Assembly: GCF_002592045.1 (NCBI RefSeq)
Contig: NZ_MEJG01000005.1
Span: 1-64,000 of the forward strand
Source of the DNA: Parasaccharibacter apium
GTDB taxonomy: Bacteria > Pseudomonadota > Alphaproteobacteria > Acetobacterales > Acetobacteraceae
Reading direction: 5' to 3'
Length of the DNA stretch: 64,000 nt
The notes below the pieces were generated by a model. It had not been told where the DNA came from. It made no database searches and saw only the letters and a list, made by a program, of their open reading frames with translations. The position numbers and the translations under genes are program-made. Positions within the stretch are counted from its first letter, which is position 1. Each line of letters begins with the position of its first letter. Positions 1 to 9,132 of this stretch are shown here, piece after piece.

Positions 1-798
1 TGGCGGGCTTGTCATGGCGACAAAACCGGGGACAGACCATCCCATCCCCTGCATGAGATTGACCTGCCCTCCATGGCCGAAGCTTTCGCATAATTTGCCA
101 TTTTCAGCGTCAACAGCGATGAGACGGTTATCTAACGTGGCTTCAATGATGCGATTGTGGCAGGGCTGGCCTTCCGCACTGGTGGAGGAGGTGTAATAGG
201 TTACAGCCTTACAAGCAGCCGTGTAGGGGATGGCATCATAACTCTCATGAGAGTGGAAATGCCATTTCTCTTGCCCTGTTGCGGCATCAACGCGCATCAT
301 GTCGTTTGTAGCGGAGCAGAGATAGAGGGAATCCCCAACCTTAATGGGGGTTGTCTCTGCGGCCCATTTATTTGCCTTATCTTTTGGCGGAAGGCTGCCA
401 GTATGATAGACGAAGGCCCGTTTTAACTGGCCAACATTTGCAGGTGTGATTTGGGTAAGCGGTGAATAACGGCTCGCTGAATCATCTCGGCCATAAGCGG
501 GCCAGTCTTCTGGCTTAGGGTTGGCACTTTCCTGCGGGACAGCTTGTGGAAGCTGGTCGATGGGAAGCTCATCAATATCGGGCAGATTTGCCGCATTCAC
601 ACCCGGTGCTTGAGGGGTATTAGGGGCGGGGTCGTGATAAATGCTGGAAGATGGATCGGCTGAGGAATCATCAGCATTGCCGGGGCCGGGTGTCTCAACT
701 GACGGCGGAATCTGCGCCAGAGAGGGCGAGACAAAAAAGGAAGCCCCTAGGATTGTCCCAGTAAGCAGTGCGGTGAGTGCATAAGTATGTTTACGCAT
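1..798 (-). CDS. sldA: PQQ-dependent polyol (sorbitol/glycerol) dehydrogenase large subunit, N-terminal part
   Basis: This is the quinoprotein subunit that oxidises polyols in the periplasm with pyrroloquinoline quinone and passes electrons to ubiquinone. Only the first 266 codons lie in the window; the gene runs off the left edge in frame. The start is the ATG at 798. A Sec signal peptide (Met-Arg-Lys, hydrophobic core, Ser-Leu-Ala-Gln) precedes a Pro-rich linker containing QAPGVNAANLPDI, which I recognise from Gluconobacter SldA. The propeller entry motif DWPAYGRDDSASRYSPL follows, then KWAAETTPIKV and a vicinal Cys region. The start overlaps the end of sldB by 8 bases, so the two are translationally coupled. 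A glucose dehydrogenase is less likely because the membrane domain is a separate gene. Confidence 0.9.
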   Translation of the reverse strand, partial: MRKHTYALTALLTGTILGASFFVSPSLAQIPPSVETPGPGNADDSSADPSSSIYHDPAPNTPQAPGVNAANLPDIDELPIDQLPQAVPQESANPKPEDWPAYGRDDSASRYSPLTQITPANVGQLKRAFVYHTGSLPPKDKANKWAAETTPIKVGDSLYLCSATNDMMRVDAATGQEKWHFHSHESYDAIPYTAACKAVTYYTSSTSAEGQPCHNRIIEATLDNRLIAVDAENGKLCESFGHGGQVNLMQGMGWSVPGFVAMTSPP

Positions 799-1171
799 GA
801 GGATATTCCCTTTGCTTACGGATAAGGAAAAGCAGGGAAATCACGACAGGAATAGCTAATAAAGTGGGACCAAAAAGGCGTGGCAGCCATCCCCACCAAT
901 TAAACCCAACCTCATAAATTGTCCATGGGATTGTCGCTGCCCAAGCGAGAAGATAGAGCCATGCCCCAAGGGGCCTACGGCAGAACAGATAAAAGCCCGA
1001 GAGGAAAAGGACGATACCACATAGGACGTAATACCATGACCCACCCAACCAAATGAGCCAAACACCGCCTATGATGAAATAAAGGCCAAAAAGCAGAATG
1101 ATAGCTGCAAGGGCAAAAATAACCCAGTCAGCGAATCCTAATGAGGTTTTGTGGTATGAGGGTGACGGCAC
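791..1171 (-). CDS. sldB: PQQ-dependent polyol dehydrogenase membrane subunit
   Basis: Small membrane anchor of the SldAB complex, corresponding to the N-terminal transmembrane domain of membrane glucose dehydrogenase and thought to serve ubiquinone reduction. I chose the GTG at 1171 because GGAGG lies 7 bases upstream and because it gives 126 residues, the size I recall for Gluconobacter SldB. An ATG at 1216 would add 15 residues with no visible ribosome site. The protein is almost entirely hydrophobic, with four or five membrane segments starting near residue 8 and a basic tail (Arg-Lys-Gln-Arg). The gene overlaps sldA, the usual sldB-sldA order. Confidence 0.9.
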   Translation of the reverse strand: MPSPSYHKTSLGFADWVIFALAAIILLFGLYFIIGGVWLIWLGGSWYYVLCGIVLFLSGFYLFCRRPLGAWLYLLAWAATIPWTIYEVGFNWWGWLPRLFGPTLLAIPVVISLLFLIRKQREYPHA

Positions 1172-1249
1172 GTTGTTGCCTCCAGTTGGTAGGGACCTAC
1201 CCTTGATATGAGTCAAAAATTAACAACTTGAAAAGTAAATATATAAGAT

Positions 1250-1274
1250 AAAACCTATATCATTAAAAGGTTTT
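1250..1274 (-). terminator. Possible weak terminator after chorismate mutase
   Basis: AAAACCT at 1250-1256 pairs with AGGTTTT at 1268-1274, giving a 7-bp stem with an 11-base loop. It lies between the chorismate mutase stop and sldB. The stem is AT-rich and no strong T run follows, so the call is tentative. The surrounding 1172-1311 gap is AT-rich and probably also holds the sldBA promoter. Confidence 0.3.
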
Positions 1275-1311
1275 TCCTATATTAAAATGGCAGGCTAGAG
1301 GCCGTCCGTGC

Positions 1312-1614
1312 TTATTTAGCCTGATTTTGACGTGCAATGATTTTATGTTTTGCGACTACTTCCCCCACAAGGAATGTGAAGAAAGCCTTTGTGAAGGCCA
1401 TATCTAACCCAGCATCTTCAGCAAGTTTTTTTAAACGCTGGATTTGTTCTGCCTCTCGTGCAGGGTCACAGGCGGGGAGATGCGTGGCAGCCTTTAAATG
1501 CCCAACCTCATTAGTACAGCGGAAACGCTCTGCCAGCATATAAATCAAAGCGGCATCAATATTATCAATGCGTTGACGAAGAACAGAAAGTTGTTGTGTG
1601 GCGTTAGAGGTCAT
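1312..1614 (-). CDS. Chorismate mutase, AroQ/PchB-like
   Basis: A 100-residue all-helical chorismate mutase, converting chorismate to prephenate for Phe and Tyr synthesis in the cytoplasm. The first helix carries LRQRIDNID, followed by the LAERF Arg, the GHLKA Lys and the DPAREAEQ block, in the order expected for the AroQ fold. The start at 1614 was chosen because translation then begins at MTSNATQQL, 11 bases inside the end of the upstream phosphoesterase. A longer frame up to 1731 would lie almost wholly inside that gene. It is the last gene of the long minus-strand series beginning at plsC. A role as an isochorismate lyase (PchB) cannot be excluded from sequence alone. Confidence 0.85.
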   Translation of the reverse strand: MTSNATQQLSVLRQRIDNIDAALIYMLAERFRCTNEVGHLKAATHLPACDPAREAEQIQRLKKLAEDAGLDMAFTKAFFTFLVGEVVAKHKIIARQNQAK

Positions 1615-2341
1615 TGAGATCAATCCATGCGAGATGCCCGCCTTTACCAGCACCAAGGTCCATAAATACAGCCTTACCACCCAGACGCCCTGTTTTGTAA
1701 AGGGGGCGGCCATCAAGGGAGCGTCTATCATGGCCTACATAAACTGTAATGCCTTCTGGTATGCGGTTTATCCAACTTAATCGGCGTTCTGGGTAGCCAT
1801 CAGGTTGGAGGCGGCTTGTAGTTTCTCCAAAGAGTGCGCGTGATAGCGGGGCGGACATATCAGCAAGGCCTGTCGCAGGTGGGGGGCCGGAGAGCATAGC
1901 TGTATGAAATCCCCCATGAACAAACAGTAAATTGCCAAGGCGTTGCCATGCTGGAGCTTCGGAAACAGCGGAATAAGCACGTTGGGCGAGATCCTCCATA
2001 GGGGAGGCGTGGATCTGCTGTAATGTGCTTTCTAAAGGAAGGTCGCGCCTTAAACGTCTCCCTTCTAAAGCACGGCCTAATTTGCGGTCATGATTGCCGA
2101 GGACAAACATGCCTTTTTTTGTTTCGAGCAAGTCCAGCATTGTTTCTAACACGCCAGCACTGTCAGGCCCGTGGTCCACAAGGTCGCCAAGTTGAATGAT
2201 AAAACGCTTTGTTGCGATAGCGTGACGAAAAGCATTGAGGTCACCGTGGACGTCTCCGACAACGCGCAGCCCATACTTGCGAATGCGGGATAAAACCGAT
2301 TCGGCAAGCCGTGGTTCAGAGAAAATAGGTCGCTCGTTCAC
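1604..2341 (-). CDS. Metallophosphoesterase (PP1/ApaH-like)
   Basis: A 245-residue calcineurin-like phosphoesterase with the full dimetal motif set: GDVHGD near residue 29, GDLVDHGPDS near 52, GNHD near 82, then LFVHGGF near 143 and VGHDRRS toward the end. Family members act on phosphoproteins or dinucleoside polyphosphates; the substrate here is unknown. There is no signal peptide, so it is cytoplasmic. It ends inside the start of the chorismate mutase gene, which suggests coupled translation, and begins 67 bases after the smc stop. Confidence 0.85.
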   Translation of the reverse strand: MNERPIFSEPRLAESVLSRIRKYGLRVVGDVHGDLNAFRHAIATKRFIIQLGDLVDHGPDSAGVLETMLDLLETKKGMFVLGNHDRKLGRALEGRRLRRDLPLESTLQQIHASPMEDLAQRAYSAVSEAPAWQRLGNLLFVHGGFHTAMLSGPPPATGLADMSAPLSRALFGETTSRLQPDGYPERRLSWINRIPEGITVYVGHDRRSLDGRPLYKTGRLGGKAVFMDLGAGKGGHLAWIDLNDL

Positions 2342-2408
2342 GGTTTTGGTAACTCAGCCTTCAACTACTCAAAAAGGGGGCTAATTCTCTGATGATAATG
2401 GCTGAAGG

Positions 2409-5400
2409 TCAACCATTTACCATGCGGATACTTTCATCAAGATTGACGGAGAGGAGACGACTCACTCCGCGCTCTTGCATTGTAATGCCGTAGAGCCGGT
2501 CCATATGAGCCATTGTGAGTTGGTGATGGGTAATGACTAAAAAGCGCGTTTTGGTTTGTTCTGTCATATCGCGTAATAAGGTGCAGAAACGTTCCACATT
2601 AGCATCATCTAAAGGGGCATCGACCTCATCAAGCACGCAGATGGGGGCTGGAGTGCAATGGAAGGCGGCAAAAATGAGCGATAAGGCCGTAAGGGCCTGC
2701 TCCCCACCAGAAAGGAGCGAGAGGGTAGAGAGCTTCTTACCCGGTGGTTGGGCAAAAATCTCCAACCCAGCTTCGAGCGGGTCATCACTGCCGACCATCT
2801 GCAAATGTGCTTGCCCCCCATTAAACATCCGGGTGAACAGCGTTTGGAAATGGGTGTTAATATCGGTAAAGACGGCCATAAGACGTTGCCGGCCTTCACG
2901 ATTGATAGCCCCAACTCCACCGCGCAGCCGGGCAATGGCCGTGGAGAGGTCTTGATGCTCTTTAGTGATTCGTTCTGCTTCCTCTTGGGCAGTGCGGAAT
3001 TCCTCCTCAGCGCAGAGATTAACAGCTCCTAGCTCATCACGTCTCTTGTTCGCGCGTTTGAGGGTTTGTCGTAAAGCTTGCTCTGTTTCTGCCGAGAGTG
3101 TCTCTGGGGCTTCGGCATCGTCAGGCAAAGGGGTCTCATGTTGGAGGAGGGCTAGGGCCTCTTGAGCTTGGGCGAGCCGCTCATTAAGGCGGATTGTGTC
3201 TTCACGATAGCGATGTGCCCCTTCTTGATGATGCTCTAACAGGGTTTGCTGTTCTTGGAGATGCTGTCGTGCTTGGGCAAGAGTGGCTAGGAGTGTTTGC
3301 TCTTGCTCTTCTAGCTGTTTAAGGGCTTCACTATCGCGTTGAAGCTGTTGCTCATGGCGCGCGAGGCTATCGTCATCTTTTTGCGCGGAGGCTGTTTTTT
3401 GTAAGGCAGCCTGACGCTCTGTGAGGTCTTGAAGCTGCATATTAAGCTGATTTTGTCGGTCGTTCGCTTGCTGATAGGTGTGGTTTAGATGCTCCTCACG
3501 TTCTTTGAGAAGGGAAAGTTGCTGGGTAAGGGCGTGGCGTTTGCCATGCGCGCGTCTGAGGGCCTCTTGTGTATGGTTGAGGTGCTCAGTGAGGCGATCC
3601 ACCGTTTCTTTTAGGGCAGAGAGGTCCGGTAGGGCAGCTTGCTCTGCTTGGCAGGTTCGTTCTTCCTGCTGACGTGTCGCGAGTGTAGCCTCACTTGATT
3701 GAATATGCTGGACCAACCCATCGCGGCGCGCTTGCAATCCTGTGAGCAAGCGTTTCTTTTCCTGCAAAGCCTGCTCTAGCTGCGTGGCGTTTTGGCGTGC
3801 TTCTGCAGCATGCTTAGCCGCTGCCTCTGCGGTGCTTTGCGCCTGTTGAAGGGCGGAATGAGCGTCTTCGTAACAAGCTTGGCGTGCGGGGAGGTCGCTC
3901 TTGGCGCGTTCTGCTTCTAAAGCGTGTTTTTGGGCTGTGATGTCCTCCAGCTCTTGCGTAAGCTGGGCGATATTTTGCTCTATTTCCTTTAAGCGTGTAA
4001 GACGTGCGTCATCCTGAAAGAGAGCTTGCTGTTGGTGTGTGGTTGCCTCTTGTGCGCGGGCGCGGGCCTGTTCTAACGCCTCGCGGGCGGCTTGTTCTTC
4101 AGCTTGTAGCGTTTTAAGCGTCAGAGCGGCTTCTGAGGGTTCAGCTTTGGGGGGTGGGAGGGTGGTTAAAGCCTCCTGTGCAGCATGATGTTCGGCCTTT
4201 ATCTGTGCAATGTGCGCCTCATGGGTTTGGACCTCATGGTTGATGAGGGCAAGTTGGTCTTGATGCAACGCATGGCGTTGTTTTAGCCCCTCCAGCGCGT
4301 GACGTTGTTGAGCATAATCCTCACGCATTGTGGTATAGTTGTCGCGTAAGTCCTTTAGCGTATGTTCCAGCACCGCGCATTGATGTGCGCTTTGTGAGGT
4401 TATCTGTTTTTGGGCATTATAATCTTGTGTCAGTTTTTCAATAAGATGGGCTGTTTTCTTTAGTTTTTGAACATGCTGAAGGCGAATCATTTCAGCAGTA
4501 GGGCTGTTCGGCTGGCGGATAAAACCATCCCATCGCCATAACGCCCCATCTTTTGTAACAAGCGATTGCCCCGGTTGTAGCTGGGTTTGCAAATCTGGGC
4601 CATCTTCTGGCGTATCAAGCAAAAAGATAGCATGGAGAGCCCGACTAAGAGGGGCCGGGGCGTTAATAAGAGCAGCCAAACAAGGGAGGGCGGCGATGGC
4701 AGGGGCAGGCCGCAGGGTAGCCCCATCATCGGGTAATAAACACCATTGCCGTGGGGTATCTGCCAGAGGGGCATCAGCTTGCGGCAAAGAGGCCTCTAAA
4801 CCATCAGTTAGGGCACTGGCCAAAGCATTGGTAAGCTCCTCTGGGATGTGGAGTTGCTCCATCACAGGGTGAGGAATGGTTTTTAAGCTGCTTGCAAGGC
4901 TTTGCTGTAGCCCTTCATATTCGCCTTTATGGCGGAGTAAATCCGTATCTATGTCACGGAGGAGCGTTTGTGCCTTCTGTGTAGCTTGCTGTTGTGTAGC
5001 AAGCTGGGCTTCCGTTTCTTCAATCGCGTTATGTTGGCTTGTGTTTTGAGCCTCTAATGATGCGAGGTTTTTTTGCGCTTCCTCAAGCGCATGATGAGGG
5101 ATGGCTTTGGCATGAACATCCTCAAGAGCGGCTTGTAATGTAGCAGAGCGTGCCGCTTGTGCCTTTAGTTGTTCGGCGAGGCGGGTGATATCGTGCTGCA
5201 AAGAGGTGCGGCGTTGTTGTTGTTTTTCTGTTTCGGCTTGCTCGTCTAACCAGCGTTTTTCAGCCTCTTGGCGGCGTTGTGTGAGGGCCTGCTCCACTTC
5301 CGCCGCTTTATGGGCGGCTTGTTGAGCGGTTTGTTGGGTTTGATGAAGGGCTGCTTTGGCATGGTCATCCAGCAAGGCGGCTTGGGTTTGTTTGGCTTGT

Positions 5401-6956
5401 GCTTGCTCTGCTGTAAGGCGTGCCTCCTGCTTGGTGAAGCGTTGTGTAAGCTCCTCCTCCCGTTGCTGAAGCTGCTGTAGTTGCGCGCGCATTTCCTGCA
5501 CATCCCGTTGGGCACGCTCTGTGATGAGGCGTTGCTCTTGGAAATGTTCTGCCGCTTTATGGGCTTGTTCGTCTTGTTGCCTTGCCTCGGTTATAGCATC
5601 CGTTACATGTTGGGCAGCATCGTCTGTAAGGGTGTGTTGCGCGCAATCTTCTTCAAGGCGTTTCAGCTCAGCTTTGAGATGGTCTAATGTGTTGCAATCA
5701 TCTGAGATTTGCCGAGCGAGAGCTTGTTGGCGGCTTTGTAACCGTTCTTGCTGAAGCAACCCGGCATGATACTGGGATGATGCGCTCTCAAGTTGGGTAT
5801 GTTGCTCGGTCTCTTGGGTGCGTAGAGCGGCAATTTGCTCTGTTATAGTTGGGTATTGCGCGTTGAGCGTATGTTGCTGAGCGGTGAGGTCCTCTAATGT
5901 CTGTTGGGCGTCTTTTTGCTGGCCGTCAAGGCGGTGCAGGTCCTCTTTAAGGCGGGCTATGTCTTCATCAAGTTGGGCTTTTTGGCGTGCGTGGTCCTCA
6001 GAGGCCTGCCGTTGATGCTGGAGAGAGGCCTGGGCGACCTCAATATGGATGCGATGCTGCTCCAAACGAGGGCGCAGGGCTGCGTGTTCATCCTCTTTTT
6101 GCTGGAGCGAGTGTGTTTTTTGGGCAAGCTGCTCTCGGGCTTCTTTTAGGGCTGCATCATTCTTAGTGAGTGTCTCTTGCGCTTTGTCCAAAGCGGTGCG
6201 GCGGGTTTGGACAAGCTGTTCCGCACGGGCATGTTGGAGGATGAGGAGAGAACGCTCATGCTGGCGGATTTCCTCTGAGACGGCGCGGTAAGTTTGGGCT
6301 TTTTCTGACTGGCGAGCTAATGTGGTGAGTTGTTGCTCAAGGCTTTGGCGGTGTTCTTCAGCACGCTCCAGATTTGCTTCTGCTTGGCGGAGTTTAAGTT
6401 CTGCATCACGGCGGCGTACATAGAGGCCACTAATGCCCGCAGCTTCTTCCAATAAGAGGCGTCTTTCCTCCGGCTTAGCGGCAATAAGCTGGCTAACACG
6501 ATTTTGGCTGATGATGGAGGAGCTACGCGCCCCAGAGGAGAGGTCGGCAAAGATGGTTTGCACATCCCGCGCGCGCATGACCCGATTATTAATACGGTAG
6601 GTGCTGCCCGTCCCACGCTCTGCTTGGCGGGAGACTTCTAACTCTCCCGCTTGGTGGAAGGGGGCGGGAGCAAGGCCCGTAGCCTCGGCAAGATGAAGCG
6701 TGACACGGGCTAGGTTACGCGCAGGGCGACTGCCTGTACCCGCAAAAATGAGGTCATCACTATCCCCGCCGCGTAAGGCACGGGCGGAGCTTTCCCCCAT
6801 GGTCCAGCGTAAGGCTTCGACAATATTAGATTTGCCGCAGCCATTAGGGCCGACAATCCCCGTTAGGCCGGGGAGGATATCCAGATGGACCTCATCAGCA
6901 AAGCTTTTGAAGCCAACAATATCGAGGCGGGTTGTGATCGCCTTATGTTGTGTCAT
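2409..6956 (-). CDS. smc: Chromosome segregation protein SMC, long-arm form
   Basis: A 1515-residue SMC ATPase that organises and segregates the chromosome with ScpA and ScpB. The N-terminal head has Walker A GPNGCGKSN near residue 37 and a Q-loop region. The C-terminal head has the signature LLSGGEQALTALSL and Walker B PICVLDEVDAPLDDAN. The hinge lies at roughly residues 690-790, ending with a VTKDGALWRWDGF segment. Between head and hinge are two very long coiled-coil arms rich in Gln, Ala, His, Glu and Leu. Typical bacterial SMC is about 1150-1200 residues, so the extra 300 or more lie in the arms. The gene starts 40 bases after the dsbA-like gene. Many antisense open frames inside it come from its biased composition. 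Confidence 0.95.
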   Translation of the reverse strand: MTQHKAITTRLDIVGFKSFADEVHLDILPGLTGIVGPNGCGKSNIVEALRWTMGESSARALRGGDSDDLIFAGTGSRPARNLARVTLHLAEATGLAPAPFHQAGELEVSRQAERGTGSTYRINNRVMRARDVQTIFADLSSGARSSSIISQNRVSQLIAAKPEERRLLLEEAAGISGLYVRRRDAELKLRQAEANLERAEEHRQSLEQQLTTLARQSEKAQTYRAVSEEIRQHERSLLILQHARAEQLVQTRRTALDKAQETLTKNDAALKEAREQLAQKTHSLQQKEDEHAALRPRLEQHRIHIEVAQASLQHQRQASEDHARQKAQLDEDIARLKEDLHRLDGQQKDAQQTLEDLTAQQHTLNAQYPTITEQIAALRTQETEQHTQLESASSQYHAGLLQQERLQSRQQALARQISDDCNTLDHLKAELKRLEEDCAQHTLTDDAAQHVTDAITEARQQDEQAHKAAEHFQEQRLITERAQRDVQEMRAQLQQLQQREEELTQRFTKQEARLTAEQAQAKQTQAALLDDHAKAALHQTQQTAQQAAHKAAEVEQALTQRRQEAEKRWLDEQAETEKQQQRRTSLQHDITRLAEQLKAQAARSATLQAALEDVHAKAIPHHALEEAQKNLASLEAQNTSQHNAIEETEAQLATQQQATQKAQTLLRDIDTDLLRHKGEYEGLQQSLASSLKTIPHPVMEQLHIPEELTNALASALTDGLEASLPQADAPLADTPRQWCLLPDDGATLRPAPAIAALPCLAALINAPAPLSRALHAIFLLDTPEDGPDLQTQLQPGQSLVTKDGALWRWDGFIRQPNSPTAEMIRLQHVQKLKKTAHLIEKLTQDYNAQKQITSQSAHQCAVLEHTLKDLRDNYTTMREDYAQQRHALEGLKQRHALHQDQLALINHEVQTHEAHIAQIKAEHHAAQEALTTLPPPKAEPSEAALTLKTLQAEEQAAREALEQARARAQEATTHQQQALFQDDARLTRLKEIEQNIAQLTQELEDITAQKHALEAERAKSDLPARQACYEDAHSALQQAQSTAEAAAKHAAEARQNATQLEQALQEKKRLLTGLQARRDGLVQHIQSSEATLATRQQEERTCQAEQAALPDLSALKETVDRLTEHLNHTQEALRRAHGKRHALTQQLSLLKEREEHLNHTYQQANDRQNQLNMQLQDLTERQAALQKTASAQKDDDSLARHEQQLQRDSEALKQLEEQEQTLLATLAQARQHLQEQQTLLEHHQEGAHRYREDTIRLNERLAQAQEALALLQHETPLPDDAEAPETLSAETEQALRQTLKRANKRRDELGAVNLCAEEEFRTAQEEAERITKEHQDLSTAIARLRGGVGAINREGRQRLMAVFTDINTHFQTLFTRMFNGGQAHLQMVGSDDPLEAGLEIFAQPPGKKLSTLSLLSGGEQALTALSLIFAAFHCTPAPICVLDEVDAPLDDANVERFCTLLRDMTEQTKTRFLVITHHQLTMAHMDRLYGITMQERGVSRLLSVNLDESIRMVNG

Positions 6957-6996
6957 TGCACCCTATAAACGCTGGGATGAGGTGAGTGAGAGCCTT

Positions 6997-7626
6997 TTAG
7001 GCCTTACTGACAAGCTCCGCAAATTTTTCCACCGTTTCGGGGTCTTGCGCATAAGGGGTATTATTGAAGCGGAAATAAGGCGTCCCTTTAATTTCGTACT
7101 CTTGGCCCTCTTTTTGTGTCTGCTGATAAAGAGCCTGACCAAAGCTCATATCCTTGCTGATTTTATCAAACTCAGCCGGAGCGATGCCCGCTAAAGCGGC
7201 TTCTTGCCTAAGGTGAGCGACCGGGTCATTGCCGGAGAAGGCCCATTGCATTTGTCGGGAGAACAGAGATTCAATGAAGGGTACATAACGCTCCTCTGGC
7301 AGGGAGCGTGCAACCATAGCGGCGATGAGGGCGACTTGGTCTAGTGGGAAATCGTGGAATTGAAAACGAACCTTCCCTGTATCGATGAATTGCTCTTTAA
7401 TTTTGGGGAATAATTCTGTCGCGAAATGAGCGCAATGGGTGCAAGTGAGGGAGAACCACTCTTGCACGAGGATAGGCGCTTGCGGATTACCAATAATGCG
7501 CGGGCCCATGCGTGGGTCTTGTGCAGCTTGTGCGTGGGCACGGCCCATCGTGATGAAGGGAGCAGCGAGCAGGGTAGCGCCCCCCATAAGGAGGTTACGG
7601 CGGGAGAGAGAAGATTGGGTGGACAT
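6997..7626 (-). CDS. DsbA-family thiol oxidoreductase with a twin-arginine leader
   Basis: A 209-residue periplasmic thioredoxin-fold protein. The leader SRRNLLMGG (Arg9-Arg10) plus a hydrophobic stretch and AHA-Q cleavage site look like a Tat signal. The active site is Cys62-Thr-His-Cys65, and the cis-proline loop is GTPY near residue 180. Family members oxidise or isomerise disulfides in exported proteins. It sits directly upstream of smc, an arrangement I know from other Alphaproteobacteria. Which partner (DsbB-like or none) reoxidises it is not visible here. Confidence 0.88.
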   Translation of the reverse strand: MSTQSSLSRRNLLMGGATLLAAPFITMGRAHAQAAQDPRMGPRIIGNPQAPILVQEWFSLTCTHCAHFATELFPKIKEQFIDTGKVRFQFHDFPLDQVALIAAMVARSLPEERYVPFIESLFSRQMQWAFSGNDPVAHLRQEAALAGIAPAEFDKISKDMSFGQALYQQTQKEGQEYEIKGTPYFRFNNTPYAQDPETVEKFAELVSKA

Positions 7627-7711
7627 GGTAGCTCCTTTGCGATGGCAATAGGTGGGGCAGAGGTCTAGGAGACCACGCTAGGCGAACATGAACGGCAAGA
7701 TAGCCCTGCCG

Positions 7712-8596
7712 TCAAGAGGGAGAAGGTGTGTTTGCTGCTTGACCCTCAGCCGTAGGAGGCTGGCGTCTAAGATGCGGGGGAACGCGCATCCGTAATGTAA
7801 GGATATGCCGCGCATCAGAATCAATAACACGAAATTCCAACCCGCTAGGATGAGCGAGGACTTCATCACGCGCGGGAACATGCTCGGCAAGGTGAAAGAC
7901 TAAACCGCCCACTGTTTCAATTTCGGCTTCACGCTCTTCACGTGTGAGGATAGGGCCAAGACGCTCTTCAAGCTCTTGGACGGTGAGGCGGGCATCAAGG
8001 TCTATGGTACCATCAGGGCGGTTGAACCATGGGGTTGTGACAGGCTCATCATGCTCATCAGAAATATCGCCCACAATGGTTTCGATAAGGTCTTCAATCG
8101 TGACGAGGCCATCAATACTGCCATATTCATCAATGACGAGGGCCATATGTGTCCGGCGTTGGCGCATTTGGAGCTGGAGGTCCAAAACGGGAATACTAGG
8201 AGCTACCAAAAGAGGTTGGCGCAAAAGCGCGCGTAGGCGGAAAGGTTCGTCCGTTCCGATATGGGCTACGAGGTCTTTAACATGAATCATCCCGATAATA
8301 TCGTCTAACTCGCCATGATAGACAGGCATACGGGAATGATTTTCCTCCCGCATGAGGGCTAAGGCTTCATCAAATGAGAGGTCATCGGACATGGCGATGA
8401 TGTCCGCTCTGGGGATCATAACATCATCAGCGGTGCTAGTGCGTAGGCGCAGCACATTCATGATGAGCGCGCGCTCTTGCCGGTCGAGTTCTGGTGTTTC
8501 GTGGCTATTCTTTCCAAGGCTGGCAGCTTCCCGGACAAGGTCAGCAATTTGCTGCCTAATAGTCTTGGTACGGGCCTTGCGATTGAAAAGTTTCAT
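7712..8596 (-). CDS. corC: CBS-domain transporter-associated protein CorC/TlyC family
   Basis: About 294 residues with a paired CBS domain (Bateman module, from RADIIAMSDDLSFDEAL through LVTIEDLIETIVGDI) and a C-terminal CorC/HlyC domain. Proteins of this kind are linked to Mg2+/Co2+ efflux or to envelope maintenance. No membrane region is present, so this is the soluble form. The ATG at 8596 was chosen because it falls 17 bases after the ybeY stop with AAGGA about 12 bases upstream; a start at 8674 would overlap ybeY by 60 bases. The miaB-phoH-ybeY-corC order is conserved in Alphaproteobacteria, where lnt often follows. Here it is followed by the dsbA-like gene instead. Confidence 0.85.
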   Translation of the reverse strand: MKLFNRKARTKTIRQQIADLVREAASLGKNSHETPELDRQERALIMNVLRLRTSTADDVMIPRADIIAMSDDLSFDEALALMREENHSRMPVYHGELDDIIGMIHVKDLVAHIGTDEPFRLRALLRQPLLVAPSIPVLDLQLQMRQRRTHMALVIDEYGSIDGLVTIEDLIETIVGDISDEHDEPVTTPWFNRPDGTIDLDARLTVQELEERLGPILTREEREAEIETVGGLVFHLAEHVPARDEVLAHPSGLEFRVIDSDARHILTLRMRVPPHLRRQPPTAEGQAANTPSPS

Positions 8597-8613
8597 TGTA
8601 AGAGCGGTCTTCC

Positions 8614-9132
8614 TTAACGCGATAAAATGAGAGGAGCAGGGGCTGACATATGGCCTTGTAGGCGTGGCTTCCATGGGTCTGGGAGGCCCATCCGGCGGAG
8701 GATGAAGGTCTCTAACCCTTCCATCTTGCGGGCCTCACTGGGGTGATGATGGTCATAACCAGCAAGATGAAGCAACCCGTGAATAAGAAGATGCGTTGTA
8801 TGTTCCCGCAGGCTCTTACGCCCCTGTTCAGCCTCGCGCTGCATGGTTTGATAAGCAAGAATAATATCGCCCCCCAGAAGGGGAGACGGTGGCTCGAATG
8901 TAAGAACATTAGTTGGTTTGTTCTTACCGCGGAATTGTGCATTCAGCCGTTGAATATGCCGATTATCCGAAAAGACAAATGAAGGCCCCGGCGCACCTGG
9001 TGCGAATATCATCCCATAACGCTGAACCATCTGGCATGTGCGTTGGACGAGCTGTTCGATATTTCCCACGCTAGCACGCCAACGAGGGTCGGAAACGATA
9101 ATCTCAGCGCGTGGGGCGATAGGGCGTTTCAT
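8614..9132 (-). CDS. ybeY: rRNA maturation endoribonuclease YbeY
   Basis: A metal-dependent RNase for 16S rRNA 3'-end maturation and ribosome quality control. The zinc motif HGLLHLAGYDHHH (pattern HxxxHxxxxxH) is intact near the C-terminus. It is preceded by NVLTFEPPSPLLGGDI, the conserved strand region. I prefer the ATG at 9132 ([11 protein letters not shown]), which overlaps the end of phoH by 29 bases; the ATG at 9162 would add 10 residues and overlap more. It is placed between phoH and corC as in many Alphaproteobacteria. Confidence 0.9.
   Translation of the reverse strand: MKRPIAPRAEIIVSDPRWRASVGNIEQLVQRTCQMVQRYGMIFAPGAPGPSFVFSDNRHIQRLNAQFRGKNKPTNVLTFEPPSPLLGGDIILAYQTMQREAEQGRKSLREHTTHLLIHGLLHLAGYDHHHPSEARKMEGLETFILRRMGLPDPWKPRLQGHMSAPAPLILSR

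Noticed and set aside
1-1171. A broken glucose dehydrogenase gene, split by a stop between membrane and propeller parts.
   Set aside because: The second part has its own signal peptide and ATG, the first has an ideal GTG start, and the arrangement matches sldB-sldA.
2533-6291. Several open frames on the plus strand within smc.
   Set aside because: They are antisense shadows of a compositionally biased coiled coil, with no domain or ribosome site.
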